Positions 9,955 through 20,478 of a stretch of 64,000 nt of DNA are shown in pieces (position 1 is the stretch's first letter; the number at the start of each line of letters is the position of its first letter). The DNA lies in NCBI GenBank assembly GCA_944989445.1, contig CALYLW010001407.1, positions 62,001 through 126,000 of the forward strand. Direction: 5' to 3'. The stretch is from Ampullaceana balthica (Eukaryota > Mollusca > Gastropoda > Lymnaeidae). The position numbers and the translations under genes were made by a program. Under the pieces are notes generated by a model. That model was not told where the DNA came from. It did no database searches and was given only the letters and a program-made list of their open reading frames with translations.

Positions 9955-11125
9955 GTGTGCAAAATACAAAATTTCAGTTGTGTCGTAAAACATGTTTAAT
10001 ATAATGCGCACCGATCAGGAATATGTTTATAAAAAGAGCTGTCAATAAAATACGCACCTTATTGCGCGACAGAAAGGTTGTTCAATATAATACGCACCGC
10101 GACGCTCTATCTCAAAAAATAGCATGATACATAGCAATAAATAAAAGAATCTAAAAAATTGAATAATTTAATTACGGTACATGCGATCGATCTGAAATTT
10201 TGATACATTGTTTTTATCATCGGTACGAAACTGCCTGCAAAATTTCAGCTCGCTATCTTGCGAGCAAGTGGGTTAAAAATCGATCAAAAGTTTTGGTGAC
10301 AAGCAAGCAAGGTCGGCCGCAGACACCACGAGTTAATATAAAGGATTTAAAAAACAAATTTTTGACTATTAATCTTTTATATACGAGACATAATTAAAAG
10401 AATGTTCATAATAATACGAAGCGCAAGACTATCCAAAAATACAAAATTTTAGTTATGTCTCGTAAAACATGTTTAATAGAATGCGCACCGATCAGGAACA
10501 TATTTTTAAAAAAGTATTGTCAATATAATACGCACCTTATAGTGCGACAGGAAAGTTCGTTCAATATAATACGCACCACGACACTCTCTCAAAAATTAAC
10601 ATGATACATAGAGATAAATAAAATAGTCTACAAATTCAATAATTTAATTACAGTACATGCGATCGATCTGAAATTTTGATATATCATTTTTATCACTGGC
10701 ACAAAACTGCCTACAAAATTTCAGCTCGCTAGCTTACGCGGAAGTGGGTTAAAAATCGATGCAAACTTTTTTCGACAAGCAATCAAGGGCTAAAACAGAC
10801 ACCATAAGTTAATATAAAGGATTTAATTTTTAAAAAAACGTAAAAACCAAGTTTTTGACTATACATCCTTTTACATACGAGACATAATTAAAAGAATGTT
10901 CAATATAATACGCAGCGTAAGATCATCCAAAAATACACAATTGTAGTTATGTGTCGTAAAACATGTTTAATATAATGCGCACCTATGAGGAATATGTTTT
11001 TAAAAAGTGTTATCAATAAAATTTCAGCTCGCTCGCTTACGAGGAAATGGGTTAAAAATCGATCCAGAGTTTTTTCGACAAGCAAGGGCTTAGACACCAC
11101 AAGTTAATATAAATGATTTAATAAT
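9955..11125 (+). mobile_element. Three head-to-tail copies of a ~480-bp non-autonomous element
   Basis: The motif CGTAAAACATGTTTAATA recurs at about 9987, 10460 and 10957, giving units of about 475 and 497 bp; the third copy has an internal deletion. Each unit contains several copies of an AATATAATRCGCACC motif. It then has a core CGATCGATCTGAAATTTTGA, a second core AAATTTCAGCTCGCT followed by AAGTGGGTTAAAAATCGATC, and an end reading TTAATATAAAGGATTTAA, which is the inverted partner of ACTATAAATCCTTTATAT near the start of complete copies. It has no coding capacity. Other copies lie at 14945-15437 and 17867-18350 (inverted). Confidence 0.75.
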
Positions 11126-11339
11126 AAAAAGGATAAGATATCGAAAACAATTCCTTCAAGATTGATCGATTGAACAGATTCTCTTTAATACTAAATTTAA
11201 AAACAAAAACAATATCGGTAAACGCAATATGGATTAAATGTCTATGGCTGAAAGGGTAATTAATAAAGGGATAATCAGCTTTATAAGATATAATTACTTG
11301 GAGAATTAGAATAATATTCATATTGTCAAACTTAACATG
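11126..11339. other. Unassigned AT-rich sequence
   Basis: Nothing recognisable. It sits between the tandem non-autonomous elements and the start of the paralogous relic segment. Confidence 0.3.
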
Positions 11340-12169
11340 TTTTGAAAGAAATAATAAGTTAAGTTTCGATGTACGTTTTGCTCAAAACATCTTGTTTTTA
11401 AGTAAACAAAAATATACCTTAATGATTATTATTGGCTATATACTCTCCAATGCTTGATTTATAAAGGGAAAAAGAACACATTCTCATCAGCATAGTTTCT
11501 TCTTCTTTATTTTTAAGGACGTAACGTCGGGCTTCATCTTTATATGATTCAATCTGACCAGCAATCTCCTCATTTAAATGTTCATTTATTTCTTCCCCAG
11601 ATATACTACACTGCAGATTTTTTTCAAACAGTGCAAAGTTTCCAAGGTTTCTTTTTGCTCGACAATACTTCAGTGTTGGTAAAAATGCCCATAAAATTTT
11701 TGAGAAATACTTTAAAATTCGTTTCATTTTCTTGAAGTTTCAGGTTAATCCAAATTTTGCATGTTTACTATATCAGACAATCTTCTTTTTTCAACATAGC
11801 TTTGTCGTTGAACAATACTAGGATGTGATGTTTTCTTGGAAATGATGAAGGAAAACTTGTCGAATAAGCCACCTAGACAAAGGGATAATTTAATTATTTT
11901 ATTTTATTTGAATGAAAAAAAACTTACAACAGCTCCTTCTTCAGTCTGGCACTAAGGCGTTGATTAGTTTGCCTAAAAAATCCCGATAATACAACATAAT
12001 AATAAAGAATAATAATAATAATAAATAAATAAATCTGAATAATTAAAAGCTAACAATTTAAAAAAAAAGAAATATATTAATTTTTTTTATATAAAAGCAA
12101 CACAAGACATAAACATGCATTCGTGTAGCACGCATTTAAACAAATAATAAATTTTAAGATTTTTTTTTG

Positions 12170-12295
12170 GTCCAATAACCTGGTGGTCGTAGGGGGTTCT
12201 AATTTTTCCATTAGAACTTTCTCGGGGCTTGGTAAGACTTGGCGGCGCCCATCTCCTCTACAAGTCAGCGGAGGACTATTAAGCAAATTATCATT
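12170..12295 (+). repeat. Interspersed module shared with 32608-32760
   Basis: A GC-richer stretch starting GTCGTAGGGGGTTCTAAT and continuing with CTTGGCGGCGCCCATC and a GTCAGCGGAGGACT-like end recurs at 32608-32760. Both lie at comparable positions in the duplicated flanks, so it predates the duplication. The GGTTCTAAT part resembles a tRNA-type B box, so a SINE relic is possible, but no A box was found. Confidence 0.45.
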
Positions 12296-12446
12296 CATCA
12301 ACATTTTGTTGTAGCACGCATTAACCGTTTGTAATACGGTAATGTACAAGATAATTTCAAAGGGCCAAATTGTAATCCCACCGCAAGATGAGCACACAAA
12401 AACACGCCAGTGCATTACCCGTGATCTTTCAGCGCACCAGAATAGT

Positions 12447-12700
12447 CATCGTGAAACTACCAAACACCACGACTACCACCATAAACCTCGAGAAACGCCA
12501 CACCTGTCATCGTGACACTACCAAACACCACGATTACCACCATAAACCTCGAGAAACGCCACACCTGTCATCGTGAAACTACCAAACACCACGATTACCA
12601 CCATAAACCTCGAGAAACGCCACACCTGTCATCGTGACACTACCAAACACCACGATTACCACCATAAACCTCGAGAAACGCCACACCTGTCATTGTGAAC
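12447..12700. repeat. 61-bp minisatellite, four exact-length units
   Basis: Unit starts fall at 12447, 12508, 12569 and 12630, with a partial unit at 12691, a constant 61 bp spacing. The unit contains CGCCACACCTGTCATCGTGA and CTACCAAACACCACGATTAC. The CACACCTGTC core is the same as in the 30-bp minisatellite at 58156-59250, and 61 is about twice 30. This suggests a dimeric derivative of the same satellite in the paralogous flank. Confidence 0.85.
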
Positions 12701-12886
12701 AGAGGGCACTTAAACGCCTGTCTTGGTGACCCTCAAACGCAACACAAACGTGATTGCAACAAATTTTGACCTGTTTCTTACTGTCACTGCAGCCTGTGCA
12801 CCATCTAAATGATTCCGACTTACTTTATAAGTCTTAATCTGCCTATCGACTTGGTCATAGCTGTCAAACAGATACATTACGTGGCA

Positions 12887-13222
12887 TGAATGATGGTTTA
12901 GAGTTTAGTTGGTATGACAGCGGTGATCAGACTGTGTTGGTTGAATGTGACCTCAGTGAATAGTGTGATGTGAATGATGGTTTAGAGGTTAGTTGGTATG
13001 ACAGCGGTGATCAGACTGTGTTGGTTGAATGTGACCTCAGTGAATAGTGTGATGTGAATGATGGTTTAGAGGTTAGTTGGTATGACAGCGGTGATCAGAC
13101 TGTGTTGGTTGAATGTGACCTCAGTGAATAGTGTGATGTGAATGATGGTTTAGAGGTTAGTTGGTATGACAGCGGTGATCAGACTGTGTTGGTTGAATGT
13201 GACCTCAGTGAATAGTGTGATG
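12887..13222. repeat. 84-bp minisatellite, four units
   Basis: TGAATGATGGTTTAG recurs at 12887, 12971, 13055 and 13139, and the next start TGAATG occurs at 13223, a constant 84 bp. Units are almost identical, which points to recent expansion. No ORF spans it. Confidence 0.9.
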
Positions 13223-13229
13223 TGAATGA

Positions 13230-14380
13230 CATGGAAATTCTTTTTATTAAGACTTCTGACTGCAGTTGATATCTTTGGAACTGCATTTCCCAGGTCTAGA
13301 TTTATTTTACAGAGCTGTCAAAATACGGCTTGCTGTGGTGAATAAGTCATCTTCCAATGAAACAGTCATGAACTTTGGCGTTATCACAAGGCATAATTTT
13401 GGAATCACCTTTTTTTTCTCTATCTACATGAGCCAGCAAGGCAGAATCATTGAAGATCGTTGTATATCTCACAAATAATATGTGGAGTACACACAGCTTT
13501 ACAAGTGTTTTCAGCCAGATACTTTGAGCCGTGCTACCGTTGTTTAGGCTGTTAAAAGGCTGCTCACTTTTTTTTTAAAACCATTGATGGAATTAAACAG
13601 ATTGAAGTTGAATGATGATAAGACGGTAGTATTTTTTTTTCTGGAAAAGGGGGGGGGGAGCAGAAATCTATAGAAATCATTCATGTCATCGATAAATGTT
13701 AGCATTTCGGACATCTTTTTATCCTAAACCGTCAAAGATGTAGGCTGCTATGTCGAAATTAAACTCACGATGACCTGCGATATTGGTTATGTGGTCATGG
13801 CTTTTTTTTCCTCTTCGTGGCTTGGTTTACTTGCGTCATTAATTGAATAAGAGGACAGCAAATGACGAAGCCGTTGCCTTAATACAATAAAAATTGCTGC
13901 AATATTAGACCGTAGAAATTGCATCAAAACCAACTGCAAAAAAAAACAACATAAAGTACGAATGGCTGCAGCTCGGATTATTTTGAGAATGAGGAAGTCT
14001 GAAAGATGCCTGGGTGGAAAGACACAGACAAAAGCTCTTGGATGTAAACTTATTTAAATCGGCAACAAAAAATTCGGAAACTTTCCAAAATGTTTGAAGA
14101 AGTTTGAAAACTAAGAAAATTTCAAAAAACGTATGAACATTTGTTATTTGACATAGTTTTTGAACATCAAAGCACAAAGAGGATGCTAGTCTAGCATTGA
14201 CAGTGTTTGCACTAATGTAGCAAGTGTTAATTTATTTGTTTTTGAGCTTACAGTGCACCTGTGTGTGATGGAATGTGTCAAGAATATTTTTTTTGTAATC
14301 TAAAAAGTCAAAAAATAAAGTTTTAATTTTTTAATAATTATATTTTTAATTTATTTTACTATTCAAAAAAAAATAATAAT
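13230..14380. other. No gene recognised
   Basis: AT-rich sequence with homopolymer runs (a G run near 13650). Open frames of 70-90 codons show no recognisable domain and low-complexity composition, so I treat them as chance. Confidence 0.4.
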
Positions 14381-14944
14381 AAATTTGAAGAGCGTCTTTC
14401 ACAAGGCTTTTTATGACTTGTAAGCTGTTACTAATGATTATTATTTGACGAGTAAAATAATGAAAATTGTTTACCCAAGTTTGGATTCCTTTAAAATCCG
14501 ATATTTAATCTCAACAAGCTGATGGAATTCAAAGCAAGTATATTTTTTTTAATTTCGTTGTTAGTATGGATCTCACAAAACACGTAACTGCTCTATTTCT
14601 AACAGTCAACAAAAACAATATACAATATAAAGGTAAAAGTGCCTGGCAATAACAAGCCATTACACAAAAATGGACCTGGTTATTAAAGAGATAGAAGACA
14701 ATATGTAACATTGAATCAATGGATTAAAATACCTACACAACTCAACACTGCAATGGTCAGCAGATTATATTAACTAATAAACGAAGAGTTTAGAAACATT
14801 CGGTGTCTCTGTGCTCCGACCATATACGGTCATTAAAGTAATGATTACTTATAAGATTAATTCAAATATTAATTCCCACCTATTTAAAATTAAAAGGGAA
14901 CTTACGAATGGTTTTCGGGGTATCAAAAATGTATTTAACAACAA

Positions 14945-15437
14945 AAAAAAAGTAAAAAACCAAAGTTTTTTACTATAAATCCTTTATGTACCAGACGTAA
15001 CTAAAAAGAATGTTCATTATAATACGCAGCGCAAGACCATCCAAAAATACAAAATTGCAGTTGTGTCGTAAAACATGTTTAATATAATGCGCACCGATCA
15101 GGAATATGTTTATAAAAAGTGTTGTCAATAAAATAAGCACCTTATTGCTCGACAGAAAGGTTGTTCAATATAATACGCACCGTGACGCTCTATCTCAAAA
15201 AATAACATGAAACATAGGAATAAATAAAATAATCTAAAAATTCAAAAATTTAATTACGTTCATGCGATCGATCTGAAATGTTGAAACATAGTTTTTATCA
15301 TCGGCACAAAACTGCTTGCTAAATTTCAGCTCGCTAGCTTTCGAGGAAGTGGGTTAAAAATCGATCCAAAGTTTTGGTGACAAGCAAGCAAAGGCGCAAG
15401 CAAGCAACCAGACACCACGAGTTAATAAAAAGGATTT
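14945..15437 (+). mobile_element. ~490-bp non-autonomous element, single copy
   Basis: Same family as 9955-11125. It begins GTAAAAAACCAAAGTTTT then ACTATAAATCCTTTATG and ends GTTAATAAAAAGGATTTAA, giving imperfect inverted ends. It contains the GCGCACC repeats and the CGATCGATCTGAAA core. The paralogous flank of gene B reads straight through the insertion point (near 59990), which supports a discrete insertion. Confidence 0.75.
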
Positions 15438-15919
15438 AAAAAAGGGGAACAAGATGTCAATATTTTAGAAATACTGACTCACAAGAAAGGATACAAATCC
15501 GATGAACATTTTTTAAGTAGGAAAAACTTCATCCGAGTTATCTGAATTTTAAATTACATTATGCGAGTAAAATGAACATAAATCAAAGTTAAGTTTGGCT
15601 AATTGACATGCATTCAATATGCACTAAAACAAGAAATCTGGTAAGTCATTATGAGGGAGCATGGTGGCCGAGCAACATGCGCGTTCAAATATAGATGGGG
15701 GTCCACGATGTAAACAAATCCTTTGATTTCAACCAATCTACCTCCTAATTTTAAACCAATTTTTTTTTATGTCCCTTCAAAGCAAGTTATTTTCACTGAG
15801 ATCGAGTCTCCGGCCATTAAACAAACAAAAAAGTGTAAAGCATTTAAGTATGGAACAATACAACTAAGAAACATGTTGTAACCAAAACACCAAACAGGAT
15901 TATAATAATGCATGCTTTG

Positions 15920-16850
15920 AAAATTGCATTACTCTTATTTATTACCAGTCAAAAACGACGGAAGTTTTCATAATAAATATATTTCAGTTTTTGTAATTGT
16001 CCCTTTTGCCTGAAAGCCGTATAGTAAGTAAACAAGAAAATGTAGAGACAAAGAGAGAAAAATTAAATCTCATTTCACTATTGAACAATTGTATTCGAAC
16101 GTTCAAAAAGAGTTATTTTTGGTGCAATATTTTTTTGTCAAGGCTTTTTTTTTAGCGGTGCGCTTTCTAAATTCTAGCGTTACGAGCGGACATACATTGC
16201 AAATTATATATTTTGATTATATATACTAATATATGTGTAATGAGAAAACCTCCAAGCTTAGGCTGCACGCTATATAAGTTTGCATGAATAATAATGATAT
16301 AATCATGATAATAGTATGCATAGTGAATTACACACAGCATAAATTCATACTGCAGCAACGAAGTTTGAAGTTCGGGGTATTCAGAAATATTGCTTAAGGT
16401 TGTTAATAAATCGCCGGAAGCGCATTCCGGAGTTAACTTGCTGCATTGAATAGTGCGCACCAATTATGACTGCACCAATAATACAGCACAGTGCGTTAAA
16501 ATAAATTATGTGACTGTAATGTGATCCATATCAAGCACATCTGTGATTTGAAGCCGTTAAAACTACATTGACGATTATGACTTGTCAGTTTATTCGTCCA
16601 TACATTATTACCACAACATTATCAAAAAACATGTAAAAAATAAAATGTATTTAAACATGTAAATAACAAAGAACTATTTATTTTGCATGCAACCTTTGAA
16701 GTAAAGTTTATCGCAGGATAAAAGAAAATATTAAAGCATCAACAGTTAATCGTATTTACAATTTAATATACACGTTTTTGGATTTCAAATAAACATTTTC
16801 ATTATTGTCAAGTCAGCACCTCTTCTAGTTCTATATTAAAAGCAAAGTTT
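15920..16850 (+). repeat. Interspersed repeat, inverted partner at 33900-36150
   Basis: This region aligns with the reverse complement of 33900-36150. Examples are CGACGGAAGTTTTC, TTTAGCGGTGCGCTTTCTAA, and the later stretches with TGCATGAATAATAATGATAT and GACTTGTCAGTTTATTCG. The partner is longer because elements are inserted into it. A short piece with GACGGAAGTTTTCG and AATAAATATATTTCA also occurs at 60385-60430 and near 36560. No coding capacity was seen. It may be a non-autonomous transposon or part of an older duplication. Confidence 0.65.
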
Positions 16851-17866
16851 GTCTTCAAATTTAGTCTAAGACGCTTTAAAATATTACATGTACATAACAA
16901 TCAAACAAAAATTATTGTGTGGGGGGGGGGAGGGGAGGGGGGAGTCCGATTTTTAATTATGTTATTTTTTTAAACATACAAATATGCAACCTCGTAGCGC
17001 ATAAAAAATACCGCTAAACTGAAGCATAAAATGACAAACTTCATATGCAGTAACAAAAAATGGCTTTGTTGTTCAAAACGCATCGAAGTTTGACAACCAA
17101 ACACAAACGAATTGTAAATCCAATAAACCGGATAAAGGATGTTATACATTGATATAGAAAATTAAATTTAGAATTACATACATAATATTGACATGCACGC
17201 ATAGACAAAAACGGACATTTAATACAAAAACAAGTAATAAAAACTCGAAGGAGTATTTAAACGGAATTTCCAACAAAGAATTTCCGATTTTTTATTCAAG
17301 GGAAATCATTCTAGAGTCACGCCAAGAATGTGTCACTTTAATGCGCACCGCGCAACAGTCTAACATCAGCATTCACCAAGCGGGAAAACCCCATTAACTA
17401 TCATTCTATAATATATATTAAAAGTCATTTCAAATCAATAATTGTGAAACTAAACAAAACAATTGCTATCTACAAATTACTTCTAAAATACGGGAGGCTA
17501 ACCAAAAGAGATTTTCAAAAATTCCTTCTCCAACATTGTTCTAAATATTATTAGTTATCGTTTGGCGTTTGTTTCAACACGAAAGATGTTATGGTTGGCG
17601 AGAAATTGGCAAAATACTGTTATTTTTTGGGGATTTTTGGATTTTCTAGGAAATCCAGTGAACCTTTTCGGTAATTATTTTGGCCCGTGCACATCCTTGG
17701 GACCTACTTAACATATTTGCAAATGACCCGCACCCTCTATCTGGTGTGGTTCAGGAGTAGTTGCTGTTCAGGCCGGGCATTTCAAATATATAAACGCAAT
17801 TCCCAAGGGAAATTGCGTAAAAAAATAATTATAATTAATCACATCAAATAAACAATGGCTCTTTTT
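16851..17866. other. No gene recognised; G-rich run
   Basis: AT-rich sequence. A run of G blocks at about 16918-16943 could form a G-quadruplex on the + strand. A lone GCGCACC motif at about 17345 resembles the ~480-bp element. Nothing else is identifiable. Confidence 0.35.
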
Positions 17867-18350
17867 TAAATCCTTTATATTAACTCGTGGTGTCTGCGGC
17901 CGACCGACCTTGCTTGCTTGCTTGTCGCCAAAAGTTTTGATCGATTTTTAACCCACTTGCTCGCAAGATAGCGAGCTGAAATTTTGCAGGCAGTTTTGTA
18001 CCGATGATAAAAACAATGTATCAAAATTTCAGATCGATCGCATGTACCGTAATTAAATTATTGATTTTTTAGATTATTTTATTTATTCCTATGTATCATG
18101 CTATTTTTTGAGATAGAGCGTCGCGGTGCGTATTATATTGAACAACCTTTCTGTCGCGCAATAAGGTGCGTATTTTATTGACAGCTCTTTTTATAAACAT
18201 ATTCCTGATCGGTGCGCATTATATTAAACATGTTTTACGACACAACTGCAATTTTGTATTTCTGGATGGTCTGGCGCTGCGTATTATAATGAACACTCTT
18301 TTAATTACTTCTCGTACATAAAGGATTTATAGTCAAAAACTTGGTTTTTT
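17867..18350 (-). mobile_element. ~480-bp non-autonomous element, inverted copy
   Basis: This is the reverse complement of the 9955-11125 family. It starts TTAAATCCTTTATATTAACT and ends ATAAAGGATTTATAGTC, followed by AAAAACTTGG. It has three or four GGTGCGTATTATATTGA-type motifs and the GATCGATCGCATGTACCGT core. It is the most complete copy by its two ends. Confidence 0.75.
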
Positions 18351-18454
18351 TACGAGTTTTTCTTATTACTTCGTTCCCTTTTCACACAGTAATATAAGCT
18401 CATGTCACGTCACCATATTTTATGGCGAGAAGCACGCTCTGTTAATCTCGAAAC

Positions 18455-19105
18455 CAACATTTTTAAACACGTTTTATTAACTTGCTTTCGTTCCTGTGGC
18501 ATTGTTTTGTTTGTCTGTCCACAATTTTTCAAATCTGCCAACGTAAAATTAAACCACTTTTGATAGTCCTAGAGAGCTCAAAATTTTATCACAGATAAAT
18601 CTTGGATGTGAATGCATAGTCTCAAAATTTCAGATCGATCGAATGTACCGTTATTAAATTATTGATTTTTTTAGTTTATCTATATATAAGTCAATGTATT
18701 ATACGTCTGCTATTTTTGTTCCCCTGCCAACTCAGTTAACCCCGTGAGCTCACGTTGGGCGGCGCTTATGAGGTGTTTGGTAAAATAAATAGAGGTAACA
18801 AAATATATTTTTAAAAGGGGAGTTAAATCATTGAAGAAAATTGAATAAGAAAGCAGTCTGAATATGAATTAGTGTAGAGTTTTAATTGATAAGCGTTGGT
18901 GTTTGTCCATATGTTTGTGTTTTTTTGTGTTGGGTCTAAAATGCCTCACCTCCATTTAGTCAGACCTGACAATCCGTAAAATATGGAAACCAAGTAGGCA
19001 ATTTTGTATTTAATGAATTTTCTTATGTACAATAAAAGTAATATATACTCTATGAATTTACTCATAGACTAAAAAGAGTAAGATACATAGATACACCAAT
19101 ATGAT
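18455..19105 (+). mobile_element. Related composite element sharing the CGATCG core
   Basis: This region matches the reverse complement of 51945-52345. Shared parts are CAAATCTGCCAACGTAAAAT, CAAAATTTCAGATCGATCG followed by AATGTACC, and GCGCTTATGAGGTGTTTGGT. The core motif is that of the ~480-bp elements in the opposite strand sense, so the two families are related. In both places a foldback element lies directly beside it. It is non-coding. Confidence 0.6.
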
Positions 19106-19412
19106 TTTTTAAAAACCACGTTTTTATAAGTGGACTAAAAAGTAGAAAATAATTTAAAACTACTAAGTTCAAGTATTTTCATTTCATATGACTAAAAACG
19201 TGGGGCGGGTGTTTGGTATAAAAAATGAAAGATTGATAATTTAGAAGGCAAAAGAGAGATGTATAAGTGAGAGAATGAGTGAACTGCATGTGTTAAAACC
19301 TCATAAGCGCCTGCCCCACGTTTTTAGTCATATTAAATGAAAGTACTTGAACTTAGAAGTTTTAAATTATGTTCTTCTTTTTAGTCCACATATAAAAACG
19401 TGGTTTTTAAAA
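19106..19412. mobile_element. Foldback MITE with ~105-bp inverted arms
   Basis: The left arm starts TTTTTAAAAACCACGTTTTT and the right arm ends AAAAACGTGGTTTTTAAAA. The arms share GGACTAAAAA...GAAAATAATTTAAAACT, AAGTACTT-like and ACTAAAAACGTGGGGCGGG. The unpaired loop (about 95 bp) holds AAGGCAAAAGAGAGAT. A second copy at 51622-51931 has the loop in the opposite orientation. The RNA or single strand would form a long hairpin. Confidence 0.85.
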
Positions 19413-19439
19413 TTCATATTTTTACATTTATTTATTAAA

Positions 19440-20085
19440 ATTATTTTACGTCTATATTTTTATTTCTTTAAATCGGGAGTTACCTCGCATAGCGTTAAGC
19501 ATGAGACGGACGAACATACTTAGCTAATTATGTACATTGATTTTTTTATTTTTTTAAATAATTTTTTTGTATAGGTGGAAGGGGCAATACTATCGCTGTT
19601 TCTGAGACTATATAAATTTATTTCATCATTAGAAATTTACAAACTTTGGATAAGTTATATCGATGTTATATTAAAAAAAATATTTTTCTACTATTTCCTA
19701 CTACATACCTGAAAATAAATTATGTCTGTTGAAACATACCAAGATCTGAAATATTGGTTTGGAAATTAAGATTTAAAAAAAAACTTGTTTCAACATCTCA
19801 GGTCGAGTGAAGGTAAATTAATTTTGTTTTTGCGAATCGTAAAAAATAAAAAAATATTGTGTAATCGATTTTTGCCTTTGGGTGTCATTGATTTCGTACA
19901 AAGACTGCAATACTTAATCAGCTTTTTTTGTGTAATAAATACTTAAAGTTATGAAATTTTGTCAGCATTTGAATTAATCGTATTCTGTAATTTAAAAAAT
20001 TATATAGTATTGTCTCTTCTGATACATGATATGCAGTTGATACATAAACCATATACGAGTCAGCTTATTATCAAGATGAACCTAC
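19440..20085. other. No gene recognised
   Basis: AT-rich sequence. 19470-19510 (GGGAGTTACCTCGCATAGCG) resembles 33530-33570 in inverted orientation. Otherwise nothing was identified. Confidence 0.3.
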
Positions 20086-20150
20086 AGACAAATTAAAATT
20101 ACAGACCGGGCTGTTTTTGGCCCGTGGGCCGGACTTTGGAAACCCTAGGT
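20086..20150. mobile_element. Possible hAT element end
   Basis: GGCCCGTGGGCCGGACTTTG followed by GAAACCCTAGG resembles the terminal region of hAT-type elements (a reverse complement starting CCTAGGGTTTCCAAAG). No matching left end or target-site duplication was found, so this is weak. Confidence 0.3.
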
Positions 20151-20251
20151 TAAACGCGACCAGATCCAGTGATCAAATGAAACGGACGAGACAAAGCGCA
20201 ATTATCCCAGTTGTTTGTGTTCGAATTGACCGTCTTGTGGCAGGGTGTGCG

Positions 20252-20309
20252 TTATATGACGAAGGCAAAGATCACTAGGCTGTCTGTCTCCAAAGAGAAC
20301 GCCACCAAA
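20252..20309 (+). promoter_or_regulatory. Gene A core promoter and leader, similar to gene B
   Basis: The stretch upstream of the gene A ATG aligns with that of gene B: ATTATCCCAG/TCATCCCAG, then TTATATGA where B has TATAAAA, then CAAAGATCACTAGGCTG (B: CAAAGATCGCTAGGCTG) and a GCCACCAAA start context. The TATA element looks weakened in A. Transcription would start near 20280 by analogy. The assignment is inferred from alignment and spacing. Confidence 0.55.
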
Positions 20310-20478
20310 ATGTTGAAATTTGTTGTCGTCGTTTGCTTCTTCGTGCAATTCATCGGTGTTCAATTGAAGGAAGAAGGTCACTGTCTCATACATTTTATAA
20401 AAGAAATTACTGTGCAAAACGACAATAAAATGAAATTCGTCTGCCATGAACAATTTCATAATTTTTTATGTGACGAAG
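20310..20478 (+). CDS. Gene A exon 1: secreted dermatopontin/HAAF-like protein, N-terminus
   Basis: ATG at 20310 in a strong context (GCCACCAAAATG). It encodes a hydrophobic signal peptide (MLKFVVVVCFFVQFIGVQL) and the first cysteine module, C-x(n)-KEITVQNDNKMKFVC. The exon ends GAC GAA G with a consensus donor GTAAGT at 20479, phase 1. Joined to the exon at 29749 it gives a 154-residue protein with no stop. Residues NDNKMKFVC parallel RDNQMTFVC in gene B, and the same donor phase is used there. An ORF extending upstream of this ATG runs through the leader and is not needed. Confidence 0.75.

Larger units (their letters stand above)
11340..15800 (+). other. Gene-less relic copy of the gene A / gene B 3' flank
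   Basis: 11340-11905 aligns along its length with 30680-31350, the flank downstream of gene A; the hAT MITE present at 30853-31024 is absent here. 14380-14940 and 15440-15690 align with 37700-38290 (flank of A) and with 59440-60220 (flank of B), including the AAGCCAT...ACAA, GGTATTAAAGAGAT-like and TGCGCGTTCAA stretches. A ~480-bp element interrupts this similarity at 14945-15437, marking an insertion after duplication. No matching exons were found to the left, where the Helitron and tandem elements now lie. This is a third member of the duplicated segment, without its gene in this window. Confidence 0.65.

Noticed and set aside
11419..11727. 102-codon minus-strand ORF (KNKEEETMLMRMCSFSLYKS) in the relic segment
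   Set aside because: Its composition looks protein-like, but the paralogous sequence at 30720-31220 is broken by stops and indels in every frame, so there is no sign of selection.
12170..12295. tRNA gene or tRNA-derived SINE
   Set aside because: Only a loose B-box-like GGTTCTAAT is present; no A box, cloverleaf or tail was found.
16918..16943. G-quadruplex candidate
   Set aside because: A simple G run in an intergenic position. Similar runs occur at 13650 and 47176, and nothing ties them to function.
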